Shown: positions 1-9,196 of the stretch, one piece after another | How the letters are laid out: each line of letters opens with the position of its first letter | How positions within the stretch are numbered: position 1 is the first letter of the stretch | NCBI RefSeq assembly: GCF_001748085.1 | Contig: NZ_BBZK01000003.1 | Span: forward strand, 806,001-870,000 | Source: Streptomyces sp. TP-A0874 | Lineage (GTDB): Bacteria > Actinomycetota > Actinomycetes > Streptomycetales > Streptomycetaceae | DNA: 64,000 nt | Direction: 5' to 3' | The notes under the pieces: model-generated | The model's database searches: none | What the model saw: only the letters and a program-made list of their open reading frames with translations | Told to the model about the DNA's origin: nothing | Made by a program: the position numbers and the translations under genes

Positions 1-514
1 CACCGATGTTCCCTGGGCGCTCAAGATCGACAAGGGGCCGGAGATCGGCACCTTCCACCCCACCTTCCTGTACGAGTCGCTCTGGTGCGTCGGCCTCGCG
101 TTGCTGGTCATCTGGGCGGACCGCCGCTTCCGGCTGGGGCATGGTCGGGCGTTCGCACTCTACGTCGCCGGGTACACGGTGGGCCGCGGCTGGATCGAGT
201 ACATGAGGATCGACGAGGCGCACCACATCCTGGGGCTGCGGCTCAACGTCTGGACCTCGATCCTCGTCTTCGTCGGCGCGGTGGTCTACCTGGTGCTCTC
301 CGCGAGGCTCAGGCCGGGCCGGGAGAGCGTGGTGGAGCCGGCGGCGCAGTCCGAGGCGGTCACTGCGGACGGCTCCGCCCGACCGGAGGGGAACACGACG
401 GGACCGGGGGAGCAGGAAGCCGCCGGGAGCGGCGCGGAGCAGGATCCGCAGAAGCCCGAGTCGGAGAAGCCGCGCCCGGCGGCCGAAGCTCGGGAGGCCG
501 GCACGCCGGAATGA
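1..514 (+). CDS. lgt: prolipoprotein diacylglyceryl transferase, 3' part
   Basis: C-terminal part of Lgt, the membrane enzyme that moves a diacylglyceryl group from phosphatidylglycerol to the lipobox cysteine of prolipoproteins. The reading frame is open from base 2, so the start lies outside the window. Visible are the conserved HPTFLYES segment, the GRGWIEYMRID segment of the family signature region and two hydrophobic segments. The last transmembrane helix is followed by a tail of about 70 residues rich in Glu, Pro and Ala, which is commonly longer in actinobacteria than in E. coli. A hairpin follows 78 bases after the stop. Lipoprotein substrates encoded in this window include the beta-lactamase and LivK. 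Confidence 0.93.
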   Translation, partial: TDVPWALKIDKGPEIGTFHPTFLYESLWCVGLALLVIWADRRFRLGHGRAFALYVAGYTVGRGWIEYMRIDEAHHILGLRLNVWTSILVFVGAVVYLVLSARLRPGRESVVEPAAQSEAVTADGSARPEGNTTGPGEQEAAGSGAEQDPQKPESEKPRPAAEAREAGTPE

Positions 515-830
515 GCGCTCGGCGGCTTCCGCACCGGACGGCCCGTTCGACCGTTCGGACCCGGAACGCAAGAACCGCGGTGAACGACTGAGAGCCGCTG
601 TCCGTGACCGGACGGCGGCTCTCGGCCATCCGACCTCCGTGGCCGGTCGACTGCCGGCTCCACCCCTCGGCGCGGCCCGACACGGCGCAGTGGCTCCCGG
701 CTTTTGGTAAAGCCGCAGGTCAGCGAGGTAAGTTCGGCCTGCCTTGCTGGCGGGGGAGTGTCTTTCGTGCGTACCTTCGAGACCTGGGGGCGCTGCGTTT
801 TCCGCGCTCCCGGGGAAGGGAGCACAGCAG
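515..830. other. intergenic region between lgt and the VIT-type transporter gene
   Basis: Gene-free stretch of 316 bases. It holds the hairpin at 592-621 and, near its right end, the ribosome binding site GGGAAGGGA at about 815-823 that serves the ATG at 831. A segment at about 725-745 (AGGTAAG ... CCTGCC) looks distantly like an iron box but matches too few positions to call. Short open frames here have no recognisable product. Confidence 0.6.
592..621 (+). terminator. hairpin terminator after lgt
   Basis: Inverted repeat with 13-base arms at 592-604 and 609-621, all paired with one G-U wobble, around a 4-base loop (TGAC). It lies 78 bases after the lgt stop. There is no U-tract, as is usual for Streptomyces terminators. 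Confidence 0.6.
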
Positions 831-1613
831 ATGACCATGATCGCCTCCATGGGGGACGCGGCGCAGCGCATCGTGGGGAGGACCTTCGACGGCTCGCCGA
901 ACCCCACCCCGCACAGTGCCCACCGGGACAACCACACGCACCGCGACGTCAACGGCGGCTGGCTCCGCCCCGCGGTGTTCGGAGCCATGGACGGTCTGGT
1001 CTCCAACCTCGCGCTGATCACCGGAGTCACCGGCGGTGCCGTGGCGCCCGGAACGATCGTGATCACCGGTATGGCGGGCCTGGCCGCCGGTGCCTTCTCC
1101 ATGGCCGCCGGTGAGTACACCTCGGTGGCCTCCCAGCGGGAGCTGGTCCTCGCCGAGCTGGAGGTCGAGCGGCAGGAACTCCGCCGGCACCCGCAGGATG
1201 AGCAGCGCGAACTGGCGGAGCTCTACCGGTCCCGGGGTGTGGACGCCGATCTCGCCGCGGAGGTGGCCCGCCAGCTCTCCCACGACCCGGAACAGGCGCT
1301 GGAGATACATGCCCGCGAGGAACTGGGCGTGGATCCCTCGGACCTTCCCTCACCCCTGGTCGCGGCGGTTTCCTCGTTCGGGTCGTTCGCCCTCGGCGCG
1401 CTGCTGCCCGTGCTGCCGTTCCTGCTAGGCAGTGTGAGCCTGCTGCCCGCGCTGCTGCTGGCACTGGCCGGCCTCTTCGTCTGCGGCGCCGTGGTGGCCA
1501 AGGTGACCGCGAGGAGTTGGTGGTACAGCGGGCTGCGGCAGTTGCTGCTGGGCGGCGCCGCGGCTGGGGTGACGTACGGCCTGGGGGTGCTGTTCGGGAC
1601 AACCCTGGGCTGA
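831..1613 (+). CDS. VIT1/CCC1 family metal transporter
   Basis: Integral membrane protein of 260 residues in the VIT1/CCC1 family, whose members move ferrous iron or manganese across membranes. The N-terminal region has the family segment FGAMDGLVSNLALITG followed by GMAGLAAGAFSMAAGEY in the second helix. A charged cytoplasmic metal-binding-type region rich in Glu (about residues 100-165) precedes three C-terminal hydrophobic helices. I chose ATG 831 because GGGAAGGGA sits just upstream; a frame open further upstream lacks an RBS. A His-rich N-terminal stretch (HSAHRDNHTHRD) is seen before the first helix. The direction and metal of transport cannot be told from sequence. Confidence 0.87.
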   Translation: MTMIASMGDAAQRIVGRTFDGSPNPTPHSAHRDNHTHRDVNGGWLRPAVFGAMDGLVSNLALITGVTGGAVAPGTIVITGMAGLAAGAFSMAAGEYTSVASQRELVLAELEVERQELRRHPQDEQRELAELYRSRGVDADLAAEVARQLSHDPEQALEIHAREELGVDPSDLPSPLVAAVSSFGSFALGALLPVLPFLLGSVSLLPALLLALAGLFVCGAVVAKVTARSWWYSGLRQLLLGGAAAGVTYGLGVLFGTTLG

Positions 1614-1659
1614 CGGTCCCGGCCCGCCACCGGCAGCGACGGGTGCACGGGGGCGGCCG

Positions 1660-2571
1660 TCAGGACCTCAGCGCCTCGACCACGGCCTGGGCGGCATCGG
1701 CGAGCAGGGCGTTGTCCGGGACGGCGTCGACCTTCGAACGGTCCGACAGCAGCGCGATGACGATCGGGTCGGCATCCTCGGCCGGCCAGGCGACCGCCAC
1801 GTCGTTGAGTGTGCCGAAGGAGCCCGCGCCTGTCTTGTCGCCGGTGATCCACCCGTCCGGCAACCCGGCCCGGATACGTTCGTCGCCGGTGGTGTTTGCC
1901 TTGAGCCAGGAGATGAGCTGCTTCCGCTCCGCGGCGGGCAGCACCGAGCCGAGCGCGATCGTCCGGTAGCCCTCTCCGATGGCCGCCGGCGTCGTGGTGT
2001 CCCGCCGGTCTCCGCGCAAGGCGCTGTTGAGTTCGGTCTCCCACCGGTCGAGCCGGGTGGCCCGGTCACCGATGGAGCGGGCGAACCGGGTGACCGCGCC
2101 GGGGCCGCCCTGGAGCCTCAGCAGGTGGTTCCCCGCCGTGTTGTCACTGTGGGTGATGGCCGCCCCGCAGAGTTCTGCGACGGTCATCCGCTCGCCCAGA
2201 CGGGCTTCGGTGATCGGTGAGTTGTCCACCAGGTCGGCCTCCTCGATGCGGACCCTCCGGTCGAAGAAGGGGCCGCTGAGGGAGTGGGAGCGCAGCAGTG
2301 AGGCTGCCGCGTACGTCTTGAAGGTGGAGCACATGGCGAACCGCTCGTCGGAGCGGTGCTCGATCTTGCGGCCCGTCCCGGTGTCCACGGCGTAGACCCC
2401 GAGTCGAGCGTGGAACTCCCGCTCCAGCCGCCGGAAGCGGAGTGGGCTGGGGGAGGCGTCCCCGGACGCGCGTACCGTCTGTTCGGCCCTCCCCGGCCCG
2501 CACCCGCTGAGCAGCGGTGCCGCCAGGGCGGTGATGACCGTCCGGCGGCCGATCCCTCCGTCGAGGTCCAT
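1660..2571 (-). CDS. class A beta-lactamase, Tat-type lipoprotein
   Basis: Serine beta-lactamase of 303 residues that hydrolyses beta-lactams outside the membrane. All class A motifs are present: SxxK as STFK (Ser82, Lys85), SDN at 142-144, the general-base region ETELN at 178-182 (Ambler E166-N170) and KTG at 246-248. The N-terminus joins a twin arginine (GRRTVITALA) to a lipobox LSGC (Cys24), so Tat export and lipid anchoring are inferred. ATG 2571 is preferred over a GTG 36 bases upstream because an AGGAG motif precedes it and the signal peptide then has normal length. The gene converges with the VIT gene; the two stop codons are 46 bases apart. Confidence 0.93.
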   Translation of the reverse strand: MDLDGGIGRRTVITALAAPLLSGCGPGRAEQTVRASGDASPSPLRFRRLEREFHARLGVYAVDTGTGRKIEHRSDERFAMCSTFKTYAAASLLRSHSLSGPFFDRRVRIEEADLVDNSPITEARLGERMTVAELCGAAITHSDNTAGNHLLRLQGGPGAVTRFARSIGDRATRLDRWETELNSALRGDRRDTTTPAAIGEGYRTIALGSVLPAAERKQLISWLKANTTGDERIRAGLPDGWITGDKTGAGSFGTLNDVAVAWPAEDADPIVIALLSDRSKVDAVPDNALLADAAQAVVEALRS

Positions 2572-2869
2572 GTGGGCTCCTGTCTTCGCTGGCCTGCCGA
2601 CGGCCAATCAAGCAGTGCCGGGGCGGTGCGCGCCAACAGACACTCGCGGAGTCGCCGATTTCCTCGTGGATTCGGCGGTGGTCCGGTGCTGTCGGATCCC
2701 TGCGGCCGGCATCCGCAGGATGACCGCACTGCTCGGGCGAGGCAGCTGTGTCGCTCCGGACCAGTTTCAGCAGGGTGGTCGTCTCCCGGGGCGTCGCGGG
2801 AGATCCACGCGGATATCCTCCCCGGCGGTCCACCCGGCCGGTACGGGCGATCGCGGTGCGCCGGTCAGC

Positions 2870-3769
2870 TCAGGTGTCGCACTCCAGCAGGGTGTCGCAG
2901 AGCCCGCAGCGGGCTCGCAGTCGGCCGCGTACCGGCAGCCGGATGCGCTGGTGGCAGGTGGGGCAGGGGAAGATGACGCGCAACTGCTCTCCTGGCCCGT
3001 CCGGCCCTTGTTCGAAGGCGTAGCCGGCGCCGGCCGCCGGCGATCCGCCGAGCAGGGCCGCCCTCCGGTCCCGGGCGTAGCGGCGGCGGCCGGCCCAGCC
3101 GGCGGCGGCCAGCGGGGGCTGCCGCCCGTCGCGGCGGGCCAGGGCCATGCCTTCGGTGTAGGCGGTGTACGCCTGGGGGCTGGTGAACCAGATGGCGGGG
3201 TCCTCACCGAAGAGCAGGGCCCGCTTGGCCAGTACGTAACCGAACTCCTCGGGGGTGAGGTAACCCAGCTTCTGGGAGGTCAGCGCGTCTTCCCGGAAGG
3301 CGTCGAGCAGCAGCCACCCCGCGCCCAGATAGGTGGTCGCGGTGTCGGTGAGGATCTCGTTGTCGCGGACGGCGGGGAAACCGAGGTCCAGGCGGTGCAG
3401 GTAGACGTGGGTGACCTCGTGTGCGAGCGCTGCGCCGATGTCCCGCCGGTGGTTCTTGAACCGGGCGTTGAGCTCGATGAAGTACTCGGGGCCGGCTTCC
3501 AGCTCCACGTTTGCGGCGTGCCGCATCTCCCGGAAGCTCACCACCATCCGGGCGTCCGGCAGTCGCAGCTGCCGCACCATGGCTCCGGCCACCCGCTGGA
3601 CCCCGGCGTACAGCTCCTCCTGGTCGGAGAAGGCGACCTCGACCGGGAGGACGCTGGTCTCGAAGGTGCGCACGGTGTGGTGGGAGAGACGACGGTAGAG
3701 CGCCGTGATGGACGCCCGCACGGTGTCGAGGTGCGGGTAGCCGTGCACGACTTCGCTGGAGGAGCCCAC
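2870..3769 (-). CDS. HExxH metalloprotein with C-terminal zinc ribbon
   Basis: Protein of about 299 residues that I cannot place in a named family. It has an HEVTH motif at 117-121 followed by NEILTDTATTYLGAG at 137-151, the layout of a zinc-dependent gluzincin peptidase with the third ligand in a downstream helix. The C-terminus has a four-cysteine zinc ribbon (Cys269/272 and Cys288/291). There is no signal peptide, so a cytoplasmic role is likely. The GTG start at 3769 is uncertain because GAGGG lies almost next to it. It runs in the same direction as the beta-lactamase gene, with 298 bases between them that hold the latter's promoter region. Peptidase activity is an inference from the motif. 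Confidence 0.7.
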   Translation of the reverse strand: MGSSSEVVHGYPHLDTVRASITALYRRLSHHTVRTFETSVLPVEVAFSDQEELYAGVQRVAGAMVRQLRLPDARMVVSFREMRHAANVELEAGPEYFIELNARFKNHRRDIGAALAHEVTHVYLHRLDLGFPAVRDNEILTDTATTYLGAGWLLLDAFREDALTSQKLGYLTPEEFGYVLAKRALLFGEDPAIWFTSPQAYTAYTEGMALARRDGRQPPLAAAGWAGRRRYARDRRAALLGGSPAAGAGYAFEQGPDGPGEQLRVIFPCPTCHQRIRLPVRGRLRARCGLCDTLLECDT

Positions 3770-3824
3770 CCCTCAACTCTACGGCGACCGGGGCGAGTCA
3801 CCCCACAGTGAAACCGGCCGGTAG

Positions 3825-4808
<984 letters not shown>

Positions 4809-4854
4809 CACACCACCCCGGCGTGGCGCGGCCGCGCCCACAGCCGGTGGGCAC

Positions 4855-4888
4855 CTCCGGCCCGGCGACCCCGGTCGCCGGGCCGGAG
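4855..4888 (+). terminator. perfect 16-bp hairpin after the trypsin gene
   Basis: Arms 4855-4870 and 4873-4888 are exact reverse complements around CC, which makes a hairpin with effectively 15 pairs and a 4-base loop. It lies 46 bases after the trypsin stop codon and 102 bases before the chorismate mutase start, so it should insulate the two genes. Confidence 0.75.
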
Positions 4889-4990
4889 CCTGTCCGCAGA
4901 GTGACCACGCCGACCGCCGGCCACTCCCGGCTGTTACCGTGACGCCTTCTGGAACAGTGATCGGCGACGATCGGTGACGGGGAGATCCGC

Positions 4991-5311
4991 TTGACGAACC
5001 AGCCTGCGACCGGTGGCGTCGACGACGAGTCCGTGCAAGCCGAGCTGACGCGGCTGCGCGACAGCATCGACAACATCGACGCCGCCGTCGTCCACATGCT
5101 CGCCGAACGGTTCAAGTGCACCCAGCAGGTGGGCGAGTTGAAGGCCGTGCACCAGCTGCCGGCGGCGGACCCGGCCCGCGAGGCGCGGCAGATCGTCAGG
5201 CTCCGCCAACTCGCGGAGAACGCCAAACTCGACCCGGCCTTCGCGGAGAAGCTGCTGAACTTCATCATCGCCGAGGTCATCCGCCACCACGAGACGATCG
5301 CCCGCTCCTGA
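4991..5311 (+). CDS. chorismate mutase, AroQ fold
   Basis: Single-domain chorismate mutase of 106 residues, which converts chorismate to prephenate on the phenylalanine/tyrosine branch. Characteristic segments are LRDSIDNIDAAVVHMLAERF in helix 1 and QVGELKAVHQLPAADPAREA, with the catalytic Lys and Arg residues of the all-helical AroQ fold. The C-terminus ends FIIAEVIRHHETIA. The TTG start at 4991 has GGGGAGA about eight bases upstream. No signal peptide is present, so it acts in the cytoplasm. It stands alone between the trypsin terminator and a kilobase without genes. Confidence 0.9.
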   Translation: MTNQPATGGVDDESVQAELTRLRDSIDNIDAAVVHMLAERFKCTQQVGELKAVHQLPAADPAREARQIVRLRQLAENAKLDPAFAEKLLNFIIAEVIRHHETIARS

Positions 5312-6347
5312 CACGCACCGTCGGAATCCGCCCCGCCCGGCGACCGCCCCCCGAGGCGGCGCCACCCGCGCCGTCGGCACCGGGGAGAAGCCCCCGGGTA
5401 GCGGTCGGCCGGGCTCGCCGATCCTGGGCGCGGACAGCCTGTGTAACGCCAGGCTCCGAGATCTGCGTGTATTCCGAGCGGACTTCAGCGAGGAGTTCTG
5501 GGGCTGTCACCTATGGTGACTCGCCGGTGGGTGACCGGCGTGAATATTTCGCCCATGTCGAATCCGGGTTCGAACCCGCATCGTTCGAGGAGTCGGTCGA
5601 CGAACCGCGGACAAGGGCCGTGTGGATGCTTGACGTGGCTCGGAGCGGTACCGGCGAGCAGCTGTCCTGCAGCCCCTGGAACTCGAAATACAATTCGCAT
5701 CCCTTCTGGCGAGAGTTGTCCCATCGGGTTCTCTTCCTGCCGCTGTGCCAAGGGCCAGGGAAGTCAGTCCAGGAGAGCACCGAACATTTTTCCTCCCGTC
5801 GGGGCCGACGTCTGCCTTTCGGGTAGCAGTCACCTGATGCTGTCGGGTGCCGCCTTGTGTCCGAAGGCATGCGGCATCTGATTTTCCCGCCGGGGGAACC
5901 AAGCTGGTGCGGACGGAGAGGCATGGATACGGGATCCCCGCAACGGAGTCCTGCCCCCTTGTGTGACGGCAAACGACATGCCGCTTTCGTTGCGATGAGT
6001 GGGCTGGTCGTTCGGCAGCGCCTGCTCCGTGGTTCGACCGCTGTGCTGCCAGGAGACTTGTGCCGCAGTGATCGGCTGAGCGGCTGTATGGGCGGATCGA
6101 CCAGGAGGAGCGGTAGAACCCGGAGGTCCGGGGGATCGATCTGTCAGACCTGATGCGCGCAGGCTCACAGCAGCAGCCCCTTTCGGAGCTGACGCGGATC
6201 GAGGTGATCGGAGAACACGCCGCCGGTGGCCACTGCGGACCGCGAAGGCCAGCGGTCGGAGCAACCGGAGGGCTTCTTGCGCATAAAAGGGCTGGTGCCA
6301 GTCATCGGCGAGCTGAAGAACACTGACCGGCGAAAGGACACAGCGTC
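5312..6347. other. 1-kb stretch without a recognisable gene
   Basis: About 1036 bases with visibly lower GC and weaker codon-position bias than its neighbours. Open frames exist on both strands (for example 5511-5972 minus and 5857-6153 plus), but their translations are rich in Ser, Arg, Cys and Trp, lack any motif I know, and start without good RBSs. A perfect 14-base palindrome (5565-5578) resembles a tRNA T-arm, but no cloverleaf surrounds it. The right end carries GGCGAAAGGAC, the RBS of the phosphatase gene at 6348. It may be a degenerated gene, an untranslated regulatory region or an excision scar. Confidence 0.5.
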
Positions 6348-7511
6348 ATGGTTGAAGAGGGGTACCTTCTTCCGGAATTGTTGAGAGTGGCGGAGACGAC
6401 AACACCGGTGGAGTCGGTTGACGTGATCGTCGATGCCGTGCGCCGACATTTCGCTGCCGAGGCGGTGTCCTTCCTCATCCTGGACCTCACCGGGAAGGTG
6501 GTGGTCCGGCTCGCCACCGCCGAGCAGGAATGGTCGGGCCGTGAGGCCGAAGCCGTCGACCTGCCCGGCAGTGTCTATGAACAGGTGCTCCGAACCCAGC
6601 GCCTCCTCCAGCAATCGACGGGTGGCGGAGTGCGGGTGATCAGTCCGGTCACGAACCGCGGAGACGCCATCGGACTGCTGGAGATGACCCTGCCCACGGC
6701 ACCCGAGGGGCGGGTTCTGCAGGCGGTGGGCGACGCCTCTCGCGCGCTCGCCTACAACGTGATCGCCAACGAGCGTTTCACCGACCTTTTCACCTGGGGC
6801 AGACGCACCACCCGACCTGTCGTCCTGCCGGCGGAGATCCAGCACCGGCTGCTGCCCCCGTCGCTGTCCTGTGAAGCATCCCAATTCAGTCTGACCAGCG
6901 CCTTGGAGCCCGCGGCAACCATCAGCGGTGACACCTTCGATTACAACCTCGACCGTGAGACGCTCCACCTGTCGGTGACCGACCCCATGGGTCACGACCT
7001 CAACGCCGCCTTGATCTCCACCATTCTCATGGGCGCGCTGCGTGGTGCTCGCCGAGCAGGGGCCGACATCGCGGAGCAAGCCCGACTAGCCGACCAAGCC
7101 CTTGTCGTCCTCGGCGCCGGCTACGCCACCGGGCAACTCCTGCGCATCAACCTCCATGACGGCGGGACCCAACTCGTCAACGCCGGCCACCCCTGGCCGC
7201 TACGGGTGCGCGCTGGGAAGGTAGAAGAAGTCAGCCTGGCGGTCGACGAGCCCTTCGGTCTGCCCTTCCCCCACAGTTACGAGGTACAGAACCTGGACCT
7301 GCGCCCCGGCGACCGACTGGTCATGCTCACCGACGGCATGCTCGAGCGCCGGGCCGAAGGCGTCGACCTCGCTGCCGTCCTGCGGGGCTGCCACGACCTT
7401 CATCCCCGGGAGACGGCGCAGGTCCTGACCACGGCAGTCCTCCGAGCCTGCGACGGTCCTCTGGAGGACGACGCCACGGTCATGGTCCTGGACTGGCATG
7501 GAACCGGTTGA
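6348..7511 (+). CDS. GAF-like/SpoIIE-type PP2C serine phosphatase
   Basis: Cytoplasmic protein of 387 residues. The N-terminal 150 residues look like a GAF-type sensor. The C-terminal half is a PPM/SpoIIE phosphatase. The metal-binding aspartates are kept although their context is altered: SGDTFD (193-198, usually GGDYYD), TDPMGHD (211-217, usually GDVxGHG), then LTDGMLERR and a terminal DDATVMVL. Such enzymes usually dephosphorylate anti-sigma-factor antagonists in partner-switching pathways. No anti-sigma kinase domain is fused and no partner gene is adjacent, so the target is unknown. ATG 6348 follows GAAAGGA. The gene is isolated and converges with the M20 gene across about 280 bases in which I see no gene. 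Confidence 0.85.
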   Translation: MVEEGYLLPELLRVAETTTPVESVDVIVDAVRRHFAAEAVSFLILDLTGKVVVRLATAEQEWSGREAEAVDLPGSVYEQVLRTQRLLQQSTGGGVRVISPVTNRGDAIGLLEMTLPTAPEGRVLQAVGDASRALAYNVIANERFTDLFTWGRRTTRPVVLPAEIQHRLLPPSLSCEASQFSLTSALEPAATISGDTFDYNLDRETLHLSVTDPMGHDLNAALISTILMGALRGARRAGADIAEQARLADQALVVLGAGYATGQLLRINLHDGGTQLVNAGHPWPLRVRAGKVEEVSLAVDEPFGLPFPHSYEVQNLDLRPGDRLVMLTDGMLERRAEGVDLAAVLRGCHDLHPRETAQVLTTAVLRACDGPLEDDATVMVLDWHGTG

Positions 7512-7793
7512 ATCCTGGAGCAGAAGGTCGACAAGGCTCACCGCCTGAGCCCGCAGTTGGCAAACAGGGGCTCGGCGGGCACGTCGCCGCCCCGAACGCC
7601 GCGTCCTCGCCTGCCCGGACGAGTCTCAGAAAAGACACCGGCCCCAGCCCTTCGGGGGCGGAACGCCTTCGATGGAGGTACCCCTTACGCGATGCGGGCC
7701 TGGACCCCAGGTGAAGGGAGTCCGCGTGCCGCGGGTAGGTCGTGGTCGGGAAGCCCGACCGCCCACCAGTCAGGACGGACGGCCAGGGGCGGC

Positions 7794-9059
7794 TCACTGT
7801 CGCGAAGACCGGGCTGAAGCGACCGGCTCCCCGGCCAAGGGTCCTCGGTCGGTCGGGTGGGCCGGTCCGGCCCCGGCGCCGTCCCGTGCTCCGCGCCGCA
7901 GCGCCAGGTAGTGGGCTCGCCGTGTCGGATCGGCGGCCAGCGCCACGCCCGCCCGGGCCATCGCCCGAGCGGCCGCCAGCAGCGCCTCCTCGGCTGCCGG
8001 GCCCACCGCGGCCTGTGCGAACTCCCGGGTGTGCGGTGGGCCCGCGGCGTCCGGTATGCCGATGTGCGGATGGATCGCGGGCAGCGCGTGGGTGACGTTG
8101 CCCATGTCGGTCGAGGCCCCCAGCCGGCGCGGGGTGGCGGGCGGTTCGCCGGGGTGGCGTCCGGTGGCCCGCAGCCCCTCGTCGTAGGCGGCCATCAGCC
8201 AGGCGTCGTTGCGGAGGTCCAGGTAGTCCGGCTGTGTCGGCCGGAAGGCCACCTCGCAACCGGTGGCCGTCGCCGCACCTCGGAAACAGGCCAGCACCCG
8301 CTCCTTGAGCTCCGTCAGCTCCGGGGCGGTGGGGGCGCGGACCTCCCATTCCAGGACGGTCCGCTCCGGGATGATGTTCGTCCGTTCGCCGCCGCTCCGT
8401 ACGATCCCCGCCACCCGGTAGCCGTCCGGCAGTTGCTGCCGCAGCTGGCCCACCGCCACCTGCGCCACCACCGCCGCGTCGGCCGCGTTGACCCCGAGGT
8501 GCGGGGCGAGCGCGGCGTGCGCCGGCCGTCCGGTGAAGGTCACCTCGAAGCGGGCGACCGATGTGGTCGAGGACCGGGGATCGGTGTCGTCTTGCTGGCC
8601 GGGGTGGACCATCATCGCCACCGTCACCTCGTCGAAGGCGCCCCGTTCGAGCATCAGGACCTTGCCGCCGCCCTCCTCCTCAGCCGGGGTGCCGAGCAGT
8701 CGGACCGCCAGGCCCAGCTCGTCGGCGACGGCCGCCAGGCCGATGGCGGCCCCGGCCCCGGCCGCACAGATGAGGTTGTGGCCGCACGCGTGACCGAGGC
8801 CGGGGAGCGCGTCGTACTCCGCGCAGACCCCGATCACCAGCTCGTCCGCACCGTAACGGGCGTCGAGCGCGGTCGGCAGGCCGTGGGCGGCCCGCCGCAC
8901 GGTGAAACCCGCGCCCTCCAGCAGCGCGGCCAACCGCTCCACCGACCTGTGCTCGGCGAAGGCGGGTTCCGGGTCGGCGTGCAGTGCGCGACTCAGCTCG
9001 ACCAACTGTCCGGAGTACTCCCGGATCCGCGCGTTCACGCGCTCCTCTACGGCGTCCAA
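7794..9059 (-). CDS. M20D-family amidohydrolase
   Basis: Cytoplasmic zinc amidohydrolase of 421 residues in the M20D (AbgA/HipO/aminobenzoyl-glutamate hydrolase-like) group. Metal-site segments are VCAEYDALPGLGHACGHNL, with the usual Asp and Cys-Gly-His-Asn, followed by TPAEEEGGGK with the Glu pair. The dimerisation domain carries FTGRPAHAALAP, and the C-terminal lid has STDMGNVTHALP. TTG 9059 is chosen because GGAGGAA precedes it by seven bases; a longer frame to 9122 has no RBS. The substrate (an acylated amino acid or peptide) cannot be told. The gene is divergent from pepN across 137 bases. Confidence 0.85.
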   Translation of the reverse strand: MDAVEERVNARIREYSGQLVELSRALHADPEPAFAEHRSVERLAALLEGAGFTVRRAAHGLPTALDARYGADELVIGVCAEYDALPGLGHACGHNLICAAGAGAAIGLAAVADELGLAVRLLGTPAEEEGGGKVLMLERGAFDEVTVAMMVHPGQQDDTDPRSSTTSVARFEVTFTGRPAHAALAPHLGVNAADAAVVAQVAVGQLRQQLPDGYRVAGIVRSGGERTNIIPERTVLEWEVRAPTAPELTELKERVLACFRGAATATGCEVAFRPTQPDYLDLRNDAWLMAAYDEGLRATGRHPGEPPATPRRLGASTDMGNVTHALPAIHPHIGIPDAAGPPHTREFAQAAVGPAAEEALLAAARAMARAGVALAADPTRRAHYLALRRGARDGAGAGPAHPTDRGPLAGEPVASARSSRQ

Positions 9060-9196
9060 CGGTTCTTCCTCCAGCTGCGGCGGCCTCCGCCCCACCCTGT
9101 CGCAGAACGGCGGCGGGGCCAACCGGTGCTGGCCGAAACCACGCTGTCCCCCTCCGCTGCTGTGCCGGCCGGCGCGGATACGGCAGCATAGGGCGC

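Noticed and set aside
720..745. Iron box upstream of the VIT-type transporter
   Set aside because: AGGTAAGTTCGGCCTG matches the consensus at only about 9 of 19 positions, which is not better than chance in this composition.
5565..5578. CGGGTTCGAACCCG as the T-arm of a tRNA or an attB site
   Set aside because: No acceptor, D or anticodon stems can be drawn around it and no integrase is nearby; it is kept only as a palindrome in the empty region.
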